Positions 18,609 through 27,602 of a DNA stretch of 64,000 nt are shown here, piece by piece; positions within the stretch are counted from its first letter, which is position 1, and each line of letters starts with the position of its first letter. The notes under the pieces are model-generated. The model was not told the origin of the DNA. It worked only from the letters and a program-made list of their open reading frames with translations, and did no database searches. Source of the DNA: Cryobacterium glaciale (GTDB taxonomy: Bacteria > Actinomycetota > Actinomycetes > Actinomycetales > Microbacteriaceae); the NCBI RefSeq assembly GCF_004402535.1, contig NZ_SOEY01000006.1, positions 248,001-312,000 of the forward strand. Direction: 5' to 3'. A program made the position numbers and the translations under genes.

Positions 18609-19511
18609 TTACCAGCCGCGGGTGGAGAGGAGGTGCGGCGCGGGAATGTCGGACACATTGATGCCGACCATGGCCTCGCCGAGGCCGCGCGAGACCTCAG
18701 CGATGACCTTGGCGTCGTCGTAAAACGTGACGGCCTTGACGATGGCCGCTGCGCGCTGCTCGGGGTTGCCCGACTTGAAGATTCCGGAGCCGACGAACAC
18801 GCCGTCAGCACCGAGCTGCATCATCATGGCGGCGTCGGCCGGGGTGGCCACACCACCGGCGGTGAACAGAACGACCGGCAGCTTGCCGGTCGAGGCGATC
18901 TCGGCGACGAGCTCGTACGGGGCCTGCAGCTCCTTGGCAGCGACGTACAGCTCATCCCGGCTCATCGAAGTGAGCCGCTTGATCTCGCCGTTGATGGTGC
19001 GGATGTGCTTGGTGGCTTCGGAGACGTCGCCGGTGCCGGCCTCACCCTTGGAACGGATCATGGCTGCGCCCTCGTTGATGCGGCGGAGCGCCTCACCGAG
19101 GTTGGTGGCGCCACAGACGAACGGAATGGTGAAGTTCCACTTGTCGATGTGGTTCTTGTAGTCGGCCGGGCTGAGCACTTCGGACTCGTCGATGTAGTCG
19201 ACGCCGAGCACCTCGAGAATCTGAGCTTCGACGAAGTGGCCGATGCGGGCCTTCGCCATGACGGGAATGTTGACCTCGGCGATGATGCTGTCGATCAGGT
19301 CGGGGTCGCTCATGCGGGCCACGCCACCCTGCGAGCGGATGTCGGCGGGAACGCGTTCGAGAGCCATGACGGCGACAGCGCCGGCGTCTTCAGCAATTCG
19401 AGCCTGGGCAGCGGTGACGACGTCCATGATGACGCCGCCCTTGAGCATTTCGGCGAGTCCGCGCTTGACACGGCTCGAGCCGAACTGCTCGGCGGAGTTT
19501 GATTCAGTCAT
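18609..19511 (-). CDS. pdxS: Pyridoxal 5'-phosphate synthase lyase subunit PdxS
   Basis: 300 residues from ATG 19511. Beta/alpha barrel that builds PLP from ribose 5-phosphate, glyceraldehyde 3-phosphate and ammonia. Catalytic Lys in [11 protein letters not shown] (residue 87), second lysine in [13 protein letters not shown], and the phosphate-binding [33 protein letters not shown] block. Forms an operon with pdxT. No PdxR/MocR regulator lies next to it. Confidence 0.97.
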   Translation of the reverse strand: MTESNSAEQFGSSRVKRGLAEMLKGGVIMDVVTAAQARIAEDAGAVAVMALERVPADIRSQGGVARMSDPDLIDSIIAEVNIPVMAKARIGHFVEAQILEVLGVDYIDESEVLSPADYKNHIDKWNFTIPFVCGATNLGEALRRINEGAAMIRSKGEAGTGDVSEATKHIRTINGEIKRLTSMSRDELYVAAKELQAPYELVAEIASTGKLPVVLFTAGGVATPADAAMMMQLGADGVFVGSGIFKSGNPEQRAAAIVKAVTFYDDAKVIAEVSRGLGEAMVGINVSDIPAPHLLSTRGW

Positions 19512-19614
19512 AACTACGATCCTATTCCTTGCACGGTGGTGGTCTGGTCGGAGGCTGGTGGTGGTCTGCGTAATACAGCCGGGGCGCACCAGCACACACC
19601 CGGCTGTGAGAAAG

Positions 19615-20220
19615 CTAAAGGGCGGCGGTCGGGGTCGCGACGCCTGGCCATCCGTTCGCAATGTCACGACGCACGTCGCCGAGCAGGCGGGGAATGGCCT
19701 TGGTACCGGCGATGATGGGAAAGAAGTTGGAGTCCAAAGCCCAGCGGGGCACGATGTGCTGGTGCAGGTGCTCGGCGATGCCGGCCCCGGCGATGCGCCC
19801 CTGGTTCATGCCGAGATTGAAGCCGTCACAATTCGACACCTGACTGAGCACCCGCATGGCAATCTGGGTGAGCTCGCCGATCTCGGCGACCTCCTCCGGT
19901 GTGGCCTGGTCGTAGGTGGCGACGTGCCGGTACGGGCAGACCAGCAGGTGACCGCTGTTGTAGGGGAACAGGTTGAGCAGCACGTAGGCGTGGGTGCCGC
20001 GCGCCACAATCAGCGCCTTTTCATCGTCCAGCCCCGGCGCGATACAGAACGGGCAGTCGTCGGGGTGCGGCTGCTGGCCGTCCTGGATGTAGACCATCCG
20101 ATGCGGCGTCCAGAGCCGCTGGAACGCATCAGGAACAGCCGCGAATTCGGCAGACGACTCACCGGTGCCGGCGTCTGCCGAATCGGAACCGCGCAGCCGA
20201 TCAGCGGGAATTTCGCCCAC
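19615..20220 (-). CDS. HIT family (AP4A phosphorylase-like) protein
   Basis: 201 residues. Zinc pair C56-x2-C59 (CPFC) and HIT motif HLHQH at 151-155 ([12 protein letters not shown]). Similar in layout to Rv2613c of M. tuberculosis, an AP4A phosphorylase encoded next to thrS. It starts one base after the thrS stop. The first 30 residues are acidic and Ala/Ser-rich. In Mycobacterium and Streptomyces this gene is followed by phosphatidylinositol-mannoside genes; here the next gene is pdxS. Confidence 0.9.
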   Translation of the reverse strand: MGEIPADRLRGSDSADAGTGESSAEFAAVPDAFQRLWTPHRMVYIQDGQQPHPDDCPFCIAPGLDDEKALIVARGTHAYVLLNLFPYNSGHLLVCPYRHVATYDQATPEEVAEIGELTQIAMRVLSQVSNCDGFNLGMNQGRIAGAGIAEHLHQHIVPRWALDSNFFPIIAGTKAIPRLLGDVRRDIANGWPGVATPTAAL

Positions 20221-20221
20221 C

Positions 20222-22252
20222 CTAAGCCTGCACGGCGGCCGCGGCGGGTATAACCGGGGCGACCGGCGTGGTCACGACCTGGGCGCGGTTCTCGATCGAT
20301 TCCACGATGAGACGCACGGCCACGGCAACCGCCACCCCGTTCTGCTGCGTGCCGTCGCGGTAGCGGAAGCTCACCGCACCGTTGGCCTGGTCGTCTTCGC
20401 CCACGATGAGCTGGTACGGCACCTTGGCCTTGGTGTGGGTGCGGATTTTCTTCTGCATGCGATCGTCGCTGTGGTCGACCTCGGCGCGTACGCCGGCCTT
20501 CTTCAGGGTCGCGATCACGTCGTCGAGGTAGGGGCCATACTGCTCAGACACCGGGATACCGACGACCTGCACCGGCGCCAGCCACACCGGGAAAGCCCCG
20601 GCGTAGTGCTCGGTGAGCACGGCGAAGAACCGCTCGATCGAGCCGAACAGGGCGCGGTGGATCATAACTGGGCGCTGGCGGCTGCCGTCGTTCGCGGTGT
20701 ACTCGAGGTCGAACCGTTCGGGCAGGTTGAAGTCGAGCTGGATGGTCGACATCTGCCAGGTACGACCGATGGCGTCGCGAGCCTGCACCGAGATCTTGGG
20801 GCCATAGAACGCCGCTCCGCCCGGGTCGGCGACCAGATCGAGACCGGATGCCTCGGCGACTTCCCGCAGCGTCTCGGTGGCTTCGTCCCAGGCCTCGTCG
20901 CTGCCGACGAACTTCTTCGGGTCTTTGGTGGACAGTTCGAGGTAGTAGTCCTCGAGGCCGTAGTCGGCGAGCAGCTGCAGCACGAAGTTGAGGGTGCTCG
21001 TGAGCTCCTCCTTCATGCCTTCCTTGGTCGTGTAGATGTGGGCGTCGTCCTGGGTCATGCCGCGTACGCGGGTGAGGCCGTTGAGCACACCGGATTTCTC
21101 GTAGCGGTAGACCGACCCGAATTCGAACAGCCGCATCGGCAGTTCGCGGTAGCTGCGGCCGCTGGACTTGAAGATGAGGTTGTGGAACGGGCAGTTCATG
21201 GGCTTGAGATAGTAGTCGACGCCCTGGCGGGTGACATGGCCGGTCTCGTCGCGTTCCTCGTCGAGGTGCATCGGGGGGAACATGCCCTCGCGGTACCAGT
21301 CGAGGTGGCCGGAAGCTTCAAACAGGGTCGACTTGGTGATGTGCGGGGAGTACACGAAGTCGTAGCCGGCTTCGGTGTGGCGTTTGCGGGAGTAGTTCTC
21401 CATCTCCTGCCGGATGATGCCACCCTTCGGGTGGAACACGGCCAGACCGGAACCGATTTCCTCCGGAAAGCTGAACAGGTCCAGCTCGGCGCCTAACTTG
21501 CGGTGGTCGCGCTTGGCGGCTTCTTCCTGGCGGGTCTGGTACGCGCGCAGTTCGTCCTTGGTCGGCCAGGCGGTGCCGTAGATGCGCTGCAACTGCGGGT
21601 TCTTTTCCGAACCACGCCAGTAGGCGGCGGCCAGGCGGGTGAGCGAGTAGCCGTTGCCGATCATGCGGGTGTTGGGCAGGTGCGGGCCGCGGCAGAGGTC
21701 TTTCCAGACGGTCTCCCCCGTCTTCGGGTCGACGTTGTCGTAGATGGTGAGTTCGGCGCCGCCGACCTCGACCGACTCTTCGTCGGCGGTCGGGCTGTTG
21801 TTGCCGGCAGCGTCGCCGCCCTCGCCGGGTCCGCCCTTGATGCCGATGAGTTCGAGCTTGTACGGCTCAGCGGCGAGTTCGGCGCGGGCCTCGTCGTGGG
21901 TGACGACGCGGCGCACGAAACGCTGGCCCTGGCGGATGATCCGGTCCATCGCCTTTTCGAGCGTTTTGATGTCGTCAGGAGTGAACGGGTCGGCCACGTC
22001 GAAGTCGTAGTAGAAGCCGTCGGTGACGAAGGGGCCGATGCCGAGGCGGGCGGCCGGGTTCACGGTCTGCACTGCCTGGGCCAGCACGTGCGTGGCCGAG
22101 TGGCGCAGAATGTTCAGTCCGTCGGCAGAATCGATGCTCACCGGTTCGACGGCATCCGTTGGCAACACGGTGGCGGCCAGGTCCTTCAGCTCACCGTTGA
22201 CGCGCATTGCGACGATGGATCGATCGGTGAAAAGCGCAAAGCCGTCAGCCAC
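20222..22252 (-). CDS. thrS: Threonyl-tRNA synthetase
   Basis: 676 residues from GTG 22252 (GGGAG eight bases upstream). Short TGS-like N-terminus, editing domain with H51-S-A-T-H55, class II core with zinc cysteine in [14 protein letters not shown], motif 2 [34 protein letters not shown], motif 3 [15 protein letters not shown], and an anticodon-binding domain. An insertion rich in Gly/Asp/Glu ([20 protein letters not shown]) lies in the editing region. No T-box leader is evident. Confidence 0.97.
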   Translation of the reverse strand: MADGFALFTDRSIVAMRVNGELKDLAATVLPTDAVEPVSIDSADGLNILRHSATHVLAQAVQTVNPAARLGIGPFVTDGFYYDFDVADPFTPDDIKTLEKAMDRIIRQGQRFVRRVVTHDEARAELAAEPYKLELIGIKGGPGEGGDAAGNNSPTADEESVEVGGAELTIYDNVDPKTGETVWKDLCRGPHLPNTRMIGNGYSLTRLAAAYWRGSEKNPQLQRIYGTAWPTKDELRAYQTRQEEAAKRDHRKLGAELDLFSFPEEIGSGLAVFHPKGGIIRQEMENYSRKRHTEAGYDFVYSPHITKSTLFEASGHLDWYREGMFPPMHLDEERDETGHVTRQGVDYYLKPMNCPFHNLIFKSSGRSYRELPMRLFEFGSVYRYEKSGVLNGLTRVRGMTQDDAHIYTTKEGMKEELTSTLNFVLQLLADYGLEDYYLELSTKDPKKFVGSDEAWDEATETLREVAEASGLDLVADPGGAAFYGPKISVQARDAIGRTWQMSTIQLDFNLPERFDLEYTANDGSRQRPVMIHRALFGSIERFFAVLTEHYAGAFPVWLAPVQVVGIPVSEQYGPYLDDVIATLKKAGVRAEVDHSDDRMQKKIRTHTKAKVPYQLIVGEDDQANGAVSFRYRDGTQQNGVAVAVAVRLIVESIENRAQVVTTPVAPVIPAAAAVQA

Positions 22253-22432
22253 GTGTATAACTCCCTGTTGTTTGCCTACCCGTCAACTTTAGCGGCGTGC
22301 GCAGTGCCGATCGTCGGTTGAGCAACCACGAGCGCGCAACTACGCTTGTGCACCCTCCTGACCAAGCACTTTCAGGAGTACTTTGTTCGTAATTTGGGGG
22401 CCCGAGCACCACCGACCGCAAAGAAGCGAGCC

Positions 22433-23494
22433 ATGACACCTGTACCGCACACGTCCCCCTCCATCCGCCGTGGCGCGAAGCGCTCCTGGCGCCTGCCCGC
22501 GCTGGTGATTGCGTCCGTGCTCGGCGCCCTCATCGTCGCACCTGCCGCATCGGCAGCAACGGATGCCCCGGCCCTGTCCACGGGGCGGAGCACGGTCAGC
22601 ATTGAGGCCGGCACCTTTGACTTCTACTTTGCCGGCCAGGCGGCATCCGTTTACGGCGAGATCTCGGCCGTCGCCCCGGCCACCGCCGTTCCGACGGGAA
22701 GTGTGCGCGTCGTGTCGCTTGAGCCCGGCAACCGCACCGAGACACCCGCGCTCCTGCCGAGCGACTTGGCCGGCATCTTCTTCTCCGAGGCCTACCCCAG
22801 CAAGGCCGGTACGCGCCAGTTCCGAGTGGACTACCTCGGGGATAAAAACTTCGCCCCGGCATCAAAAACCTTCAACTACTTCGTGCCGACCGGACCCGAC
22901 ACCAAAACGACCCTGACCGCGACGCCGTCCGGCACCATCACGGCCGGCCAGCGCATCACCTTCATCGCGGACGTCACGGACAGTCAGGGCCGCGCCCTGG
23001 ACGGTGATCGTTCCGGCGAGGAGATTACCTTCTTCGACAATGGCAGACCGCTGGTCGGCGACCAGGTGTTCGGCGAATGGCACTCCACCTTCACCACGAC
23101 GAACCTGTCAGTGGGGGTGCACCGCATTACGGCGGAGAGTTTCGCGGTCTTCTACAACCCATCGACCTCGCCAGCGGTCGTTATTACCGTCGTGGCGAAG
23201 CCGGCGAAGGTCAGTGGAACGCTGACCGTCGCGCCCCGGGGTGACGTGCACGTGGGTACGCCCGTCTCGGCGACGGCGAAATTCACGTCCTCGGCCGGAA
23301 CGGTGACCGGGTTCGTACAGTTCTATGACCTGACGACGAAGGTCGGCCAGCCGGTCGCGCTTGTGAAGGGTTCAGCGACGTTCAAGTACACGTCATTGAA
23401 GGTAGGACAGCATGCGGTCGTGGCCCGCTATCTGGGTACGACGAAGTACGCTCCGGCGTTTACCCTGCCGCGATTGGTGCGGGTTATTCGGTAA
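22433..23494 (+). CDS. Secreted protein with bacterial Ig-like repeats
   Basis: 353 residues from ATG 22433. Basic N-terminus, hydrophobic core (ALVIASVLGALIVAPAASA) and a likely signal-peptidase site after ASA. The mature part holds about three beta-rich repeats resembling Ig-like group 3/5 domains (SVRVVSLEPGNRTE..., EEITFFDNGRPLVGDQVFG..., FVQFYDLTTKVGQPVALVKGSATFKYTSLKVGQHAVVARYLG). No LPXTG or membrane anchor, so probably released or wall-associated. Function unknown. Divergent from thrS; single-gene unit with a terminator. Confidence 0.75.
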   Translation: MTPVPHTSPSIRRGAKRSWRLPALVIASVLGALIVAPAASAATDAPALSTGRSTVSIEAGTFDFYFAGQAASVYGEISAVAPATAVPTGSVRVVSLEPGNRTETPALLPSDLAGIFFSEAYPSKAGTRQFRVDYLGDKNFAPASKTFNYFVPTGPDTKTTLTATPSGTITAGQRITFIADVTDSQGRALDGDRSGEEITFFDNGRPLVGDQVFGEWHSTFTTTNLSVGVHRITAESFAVFYNPSTSPAVVITVVAKPAKVSGTLTVAPRGDVHVGTPVSATAKFTSSAGTVTGFVQFYDLTTKVGQPVALVKGSATFKYTSLKVGQHAVVARYLGTTKYAPAFTLPRLVRVIR

Positions 23495-23499
23495 CGGAA

Positions 23500-23538
23500 G
23501 AGGGGTGAGAGTTCAGCGTGCCTGAACCCTCACCCCTC
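23500..23538 (+). terminator. Terminator hairpin after the Ig-repeat gene
   Basis: Stem GAGGGGTGAGAGTTCA / TGAACCCTCACCCCTC (16 bp, one mismatch) with a 7-nt loop, starting six bases after the stop codon. No T-run follows, so it may act as a U-less terminator or 3' stabiliser. Confidence 0.65.
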
Positions 23539-23600
23539 CCGGCGACCTGGGCGCGGCATCCGCTTTCGCGGGTTGGCCGACGCGCGAATCAGGCACTGAC

Positions 23601-23795
23601 CTAAACCGATTCCGACGAACGTTCGATCACGAAGTCGGCGCCGGGGTACACGATGCTCTCGTGCCGGTCGTCGAACAACACGAGGTACGGCGGCCCGCCG
23701 TCGATCCCGCGAACCTCGAGTATCTCGCCGCGACGGTCCGGTCGTTCCACCGTTTTGCCGCGAATGACAATTCGATCTCCCTCTGTGGCGCGCAT
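23601..23795 (-). CDS. DUF1918 domain protein
   Basis: 64 residues from ATG 23795, with a strong GGAGGAGA site upstream. Sequence MRATEGDRIVIRGKTVERPDRRGEI... HESIVYPG matches the small SH3-like DUF1918 family of actinobacteria (residues after the first 20 include LEVRGIDGGPPYLVLFDD). Function unknown. Lies between the Ig-repeat gene and the tRNA cluster, transcribed away from the latter's terminator. Confidence 0.88.
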   Translation of the reverse strand: MRATEGDRIVIRGKTVERPDRRGEILEVRGIDGGPPYLVLFDDRHESIVYPGADFVIERSSESV

Positions 23796-23898
23796 TGCAC
23801 TCTCCTCCTTGCGCGCCAAACTACGCGGGCAGTGGATGCTGCACAAGGGCACACCAGCCCGCGTATTGCCCAGATATTGCACGTTCGGTTTTGGGTAC

Positions 23899-23925
23899 AA
23901 AAAAACCCCGGCTGACCGGGGTTTT
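23899..23925 (-). terminator. Terminator of the minus-strand tRNA operon
   Basis: Stem CCCCGG / CCGGGG with loop TCAG, followed on the minus strand by seven T residues. Directly after tRNA-Val(GAC). Confidence 0.85.
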
Positions 23926-23930
23926 CGTTG

Positions 23931-24002
23931 TGGGCGATACTGGGATCGAACCAGTGACCTCTTCCGTGTCAGGGAAGCGCGCTACCGCTGCGCCAATCGC
24001 CC
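23931..24002 (-). tRNA. tRNA-Val (GAC)
   Basis: 72 nt. Acceptor GGGCGAT/ATCGCCC, anticodon stem CTTCC/GGAAG with loop CTGACAC (anticodon GAC), T-arm ACTGG-TTCGATC-CCAGT, discriminator A. CCA is not encoded. Last gene of a three-tRNA unit. Confidence 0.97.
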
Positions 24003-24044
24003 AAGATTCTGGGAACTACATATTCTAAGAATGTGCACAAAGAA

Positions 24045-24118
24045 TGGAGGTGGATACGGGATTCGAACCCGTGTTAACGGCTTTGCAGGCCGCTGCCTCG
24101 CCTCTCGGCCAATCCACC
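24045..24118 (-). tRNA. tRNA-Cys (GCA)
   Basis: Acceptor GGTGGAT/ATCCACC, anticodon loop CTGCAAA (GCA), T-loop TTCGAAT. The discriminator base is T (U73), the CysRS identity element, and CCA is encoded (included in the coordinates). Confidence 0.97.
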
Positions 24119-24191
24119 ATGTGGGTTCACACCATATGGGTTCATACCAAACGAATTGGAACCGGCCCCTAGGCCGATTCCAGTTCATTCG

Positions 24192-24263
24192 AGCGGATGA
24201 CGAGATTCGAACTCGCGACCCTCACCTTGGCAAGGTGATGCGCTACCACTGCGCCACATCCGC
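24192..24263 (-). tRNA. tRNA-Gly (GCC)
   Basis: 72 nt. Acceptor GCGGATG/CATCCGC, anticodon stem CACC/GGTG with loop TTGCCAA (GCC), T-loop TTCGAAT, discriminator T. First gene of the minus-strand tRNA unit. Confidence 0.97.
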
Positions 24264-24291
24264 AACTGTTCGCATTTCTGCGTACTTGGAG

Positions 24292-24321
24292 ACTCTAGCC
24301 GAATAGCAAGACGGAAACCAA
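24292..24321 (-). promoter_or_regulatory. Candidate promoter of the minus-strand tRNA operon
   Basis: Read on the minus strand: TTGGTT (24321-24316), 18-bp spacer, TAGAGT (24297-24292), about 28 bp before tRNA-Gly. The whole 236-bp gap 24264-24499 holds no gene; on the plus strand TAGTAT at 24449-24454 could serve as the -10 of tRNA-Val(CAC). Confidence 0.4.
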
Positions 24322-24499
24322 ACCGAGCCGTTTACGGCGTGTTGCGCCGTTCGGTGCGGGGATACCCGGCCGCCCGCATTCGGGTCGTTGGACAGCACGC
24401 GCCACACCCGTGTGCGGTGTCGATGTGCGGCGACGCGCCAGTCTGGGCTAGTATCAAAAGTCGCAAGGCAACCTCGGTTGTTGCGTGCGAATAGAGTTT

Positions 24500-24575
24500 G
24501 GGCGATTGGCGCAGCTGGTAGCGCGCTTCCTTCACACGGAAGAGGTCGTGGGTTCAAGTCCCGCATCGCCCACCA
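24500..24575 (+). tRNA. tRNA-Val (CAC)
   Basis: Acceptor GGGCGAT/ATCGCCC, anticodon stem CTTCC/GGAAG with loop TTCACAC (CAC), T-loop TTCAAGT, discriminator A and encoded CCA (included). Close paralogue of the Val-GAC tRNA about 500 bp away on the other strand; the acceptor and anticodon stems are identical. Confidence 0.97.
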
Positions 24576-24590
24576 GGAACATACGAAAAG

Positions 24591-24612
24591 CCCCGAGAAA
24601 TCGGGGTTTTTT
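24591..24612 (+). terminator. Terminator of tRNA-Val (CAC)
   Basis: CCCCGA / TCGGGG stem with GAAA loop followed by TTTTTT. Confidence 0.88.
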
Positions 24613-24672
24613 GTACCCGAACGACTATTCCGTGGGAGAAGAGTCACCTCAGGGCAACCTAGTCTGAGGTAC

Positions 24673-25380
24673 ATGGACGTGCTTCTCGATATCTGGCAAC
24701 GCATGACGACACCGCATGCCGCGCTGGCGCCCCTCACGGCCTGGCTGACCGTGGCTGGAGCGGCCCTGATCGTTCTCGTTCCGCCGGTGTGGCGCCTGGC
24801 CCGCCACGCCATCACGATCGTGCACGAAGGCGGCCACGGAGTCGTCGCGGTGCTCTGCGGGCGGCGGCTGGGCGGCATCCGCTTGCATTCGGACACCTCC
24901 GGCCTGACCGTGAGCCGCGGACGCCCGAGCGGCGCCGGCATGGTTTTCACCTTGCTGGCCGGCTATCCGGCTGCCGGGCTGCTCGGCCTCGGCGCGGCCT
25001 GGCTGCTCAGCCGGGGCTACGACATTGGCCTGCTCTGGGCCCTCCTCGCAGCGCTGGCCCTGCTGCTCGTGCAGATTCGCAACTGGTTCGGACTCTGGTC
25101 GGTCGCCGTGACCGCCGCCGTGGTGTTCGGTGTCTCCTGGTTCGGGTCAGCGCAAGTGCAGGGGGTGTTTGCCCTCCTGGTCACGGCGTTCCTGCTGTTC
25201 GGGGCTCTCCGCACGTCCCTTGAGCTGCAGCAATCCCGCTCCCGACGGGCCGGCTCTTCGTCGGACGCGGACCAGCTGGCCCGACTGACGCACATTCCCG
25301 GAATTTTCTGGGTCGGGGTCTTTCTCGCTGTGCAACTGATCTGCGTGGCGCTGAGCGCAAGGCTGCTCGGCTTCGTGTAA
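24673..25380 (+). CDS. M50-family-like membrane metallopeptidase
   Basis: 235 residues with about six membrane helices. A zinc motif HEGGH (TIVHEGGHGVVAVLCGRRLGGI) sits after the first helix, as in M50B-like peptidases, where HExxH-type His residues and a later Asp bind zinc; here the Glu is preserved as H-E-G-G-H. Start ATG 24673 (MDVLLDIWQRMTTPHAALAP). The substrate is unknown. Ends 50 bp before an NAD(P)-binding protein gene. Confidence 0.8.
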   Translation: MDVLLDIWQRMTTPHAALAPLTAWLTVAGAALIVLVPPVWRLARHAITIVHEGGHGVVAVLCGRRLGGIRLHSDTSGLTVSRGRPSGAGMVFTLLAGYPAAGLLGLGAAWLLSRGYDIGLLWALLAALALLLVQIRNWFGLWSVAVTAAVVFGVSWFGSAQVQGVFALLVTAFLLFGALRTSLELQQSRSRRAGSSSDADQLARLTHIPGIFWVGVFLAVQLICVALSARLLGFV

Positions 25381-25430
25381 CCGGAGAAGCCTGAGTTCCA
25401 CGCGCAGCCAAGCGTGGCAGGGTTGGACAC

Positions 25431-26084
25431 ATGACAAAAATTGCGATCATCGGCGGGCACGGAAAAGTTGCCCTCCACCTGGCCCGTTTGCTCACGGCTC
25501 ACGGTCACGAAGTGAGTTCGCTCATTCGCAACCCGGCACACTCCGACGACATCGCGGCGACCGGCGCAACGCCGGTGCTTGCGGATGTCGAGAACCTGTC
25601 CACAGACGAGCTCGCGACCGCGCTGGCCGGGCAGGATGCCGTGGTCTGGTCGGCCGGCGCCGGCGGAGGAAGCGCTGAGCGTACCTACGCGGTTGACCGG
25701 GACGCGGCCATCCGCTCGATGAATGCCGCCGCACAGGCCGGGATCTACCGTTACGTGATGGTGTCATACCAGGGCTCACGCACCGATCACGGCGCCGCCG
25801 CCGACGACGGCATGTTCGCCTATTACGAGGCGAAGGCCGCCGCCGACGACTATCTGCGCGCAACCTCCCTGAACTGGACCATTCTCGGACCGAGTGCCTT
25901 GACCCTGAACCCGGCGACGGGCGCCATCAACGCGGGCGCCGACGTGCCGCGCCGCGACACCTCGCGCGAGAACGTGGCCCTTGTCGCCGCCGCCGTGCTC
26001 GCGAATGACAACACCGTGGGCCGGTTCATCGAGTTCACCGACGGTGACGTGCCCATCGACGAGGCCATCGCCGCCATCCGCTGA
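25431..26084 (+). CDS. NAD(P)-binding atypical short-chain dehydrogenase
   Basis: 217 residues. Rossmann start MTKIAIIGGHGKVALHLARLL with a GxxGxxA dinucleotide loop, LADVEN, VVWSAGAG, a tyrosine-containing MVSYQG and YYEAKAAADDYLRATSLNWTILGPSAL region. This pattern fits the extended/atypical SDR group (NmrA/YhfK-like), whose members often act as NAD(P)H sensors or weak reductases. Substrate not assignable. Confidence 0.85.
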   Translation: MTKIAIIGGHGKVALHLARLLTAHGHEVSSLIRNPAHSDDIAATGATPVLADVENLSTDELATALAGQDAVVWSAGAGGGSAERTYAVDRDAAIRSMNAAAQAGIYRYVMVSYQGSRTDHGAAADDGMFAYYEAKAAADDYLRATSLNWTILGPSALTLNPATGAINAGADVPRRDTSRENVALVAAAVLANDNTVGRFIEFTDGDVPIDEAIAAIR

Positions 26085-26098
26085 CCCGTTCGGCAGGG

Positions 26099-26668
26099 CT
26101 AGAAGCCGAAGTCACCGCCGCCGAAATCACCACCGAAATCGCCACCGGAGTCTCCGCCAGCGTCGCTTCCCGCGTCAGCGTTCGTTTCGGTGTTCGCTTC
26201 GGTGTTGGCTTCGGTGCCTGCGCCGTCCATCGGCATGAAGGCGCTGACCAGCGCGGAACCGATGACGAAGCCGGCGACGGTGCCGAGCAATGAGCTGCCC
26301 ATCATGCCGCCGAACCCCATGCCGTTCTGGTTGCCGAACGACCGGGTGAGGGTTCCCGGCTCTCGCAGTTCCGCCCGGGTCGCGGCCTGGGCGAGCGTGG
26401 CCGGCGCGGCATCCGCTGGGCGTTCGCCCGGCGGAACGTTTTCGGTAAGCTGGCGAAAGAGAATATCGCGCTGCTCATCGGTCAGCTTCGAGAACGCTTC
26501 GGTATGCACCTTCTCGATGGTTTCGGGCGGAGCCGTTCGCAACAGGTACTGGTAGCGCTCGACCGCGATCTCATCCTCGCTCCGGGCGGGGGCGCCGCCG
26601 GTTCGCTGCGACGGATGCCCGGACGGTGACTGTTCCTTGCGGCCGAAAATAAAGTCGAGAAATCCCAT
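26099..26668 (-). CDS. Uncharacterised protein with Asp/Asn/Gly-rich tail
   Basis: 189 residues. A conserved-looking N-terminal part (MGFLDFIFGRK..., VERYQYLLRTAPPETIEKVHTEAFSKLTDEQRDILFRQL) is followed by a hydrophobic glycine-rich segment (MMGSSLLGTVAGFVIGSALVSAFM) that may insert in a membrane, then a low-complexity tail of EAN/TEANTET units and DFGG repeats ending GGGDFGF. Relatives in actinobacteria are sometimes labelled cation-transporting ATPase, for which nothing here gives support. Function unknown. Confidence 0.75.
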   Translation of the reverse strand: MGFLDFIFGRKEQSPSGHPSQRTGGAPARSEDEIAVERYQYLLRTAPPETIEKVHTEAFSKLTDEQRDILFRQLTENVPPGERPADAAPATLAQAATRAELREPGTLTRSFGNQNGMGFGGMMGSSLLGTVAGFVIGSALVSAFMPMDGAGTEANTEANTETNADAGSDAGGDSGGDFGGDFGGGDFGF

Positions 26669-26703
26669 GCTCTGCTCCTGAGTCGGTGGATGAGTATATT
26701 AAT

Positions 26704-27435
26704 CTAGTCGCCGCGGCCGAACCAGGTCGTGACACCGGGCGAGTACAGCACGGAATCGGGACAGCGATCGGCGAGGCCGGCGAAACCCGCGGCAGCCAGC
26801 AACGTGTCGTCGAGGCGCAGGAGATCGGCGCGGTAAATCGGCCACGGCTCGTGGTGGTTGCGCAGATGCACGGTACGCCCGCGGATGCTCGTGAACAGTG
26901 CCCAGCGGGCGGTGAGAAAATCGGCCAACGGGTCATCCAGCGCAGCGATGGACCCGGGGCGAGCGACGATGTCGGTGTGCAGGCCATGATTGCGGTGGCG
27001 GATCGAGGTATAGCGGTATCGGCCCGAATCGACCCGGAGTCGGGTGCGTGACCACACATAGGGCAGTGAGAACAGCGTGCGGGCGGCCAGCACTGCGGCG
27101 ATTCGGCTGGCCTCGAGCGACACGAACACGACACCGCGACGACCCTGGGCATCAACGGCGTAGAGGCGCACATTCACCTCGACAAAGTTTCCAAAGTAGG
27201 GAATGGGCGGGCTGCCGAGAATCGTCGCGCGATCCAGCACGAACGGGATCAGGCCGACCCAGCTCGACCCGTCGTATTCGTCGGGGACGAGCCCCTCCGG
27301 CAGGAGCGGCGCGACCAGCGCAGCATCCACTCGCCAATGGAGAAAGACCAGGTGCGACCAGCGCTGGCTGGCCACGGCCCGGCCGGCCAGGGGCGGGGCG
27401 ATCGTCGAAATGGGATAGGCCTCGGCGTTCGTCAC
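26704..27435 (-). CDS. DUF2071 (YqjF-like) protein
   Basis: About 243 residues. DUF2071 hallmarks: SHLVFLHWRVDAALVAPLLPEGLVPDEYDGSSWVGLIPFVL, FVEVNVRLYAVDAQGRRGVVFVSLEAS, FLTARWALF and LRNHHEPWPIYRADLL. GTG 27435 is preferred because GGG lies six bases upstream; an ATG two codons earlier (27441) would leave no spacing. Function unknown. Confidence 0.87.
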   Translation of the reverse strand: MTNAEAYPISTIAPPLAGRAVASQRWSHLVFLHWRVDAALVAPLLPEGLVPDEYDGSSWVGLIPFVLDRATILGSPPIPYFGNFVEVNVRLYAVDAQGRRGVVFVSLEASRIAAVLAARTLFSLPYVWSRTRLRVDSGRYRYTSIRHRNHGLHTDIVARPGSIAALDDPLADFLTARWALFTSIRGRTVHLRNHHEPWPIYRADLLRLDDTLLAAAGFAGLADRCPDSVLYSPGVTTWFGRGD

Positions 27436-27602
27436 GCACATCCCTTCATGGAAGAACTTTCACGGTAGTCGCTGAGGCAGCGTCCGCGCCTGTTGATCGC
27501 CCGGGAATGCAGGCCGGGAGGCCGGTGCGCCCAGCAATCGCGGAGGCGGCCTGTGTAAGCATGAAGGAGACGAAATCGTCGCGACCGAATAGAGGAAAAC
27601 GG

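Noticed and set aside
20222..22432. T-box or other riboswitch upstream of thrS
   Set aside because: The 180-bp gap upstream shows no T-box core or long stem that I can recognise.
27048..27602. Upstream extension of the MarP-like gene into the DUF2071 gene
   Set aside because: The added residues are Arg/Pro-rich shadow sequence, and ATG 27603 has a proper ribosome site followed directly by the first membrane helix.
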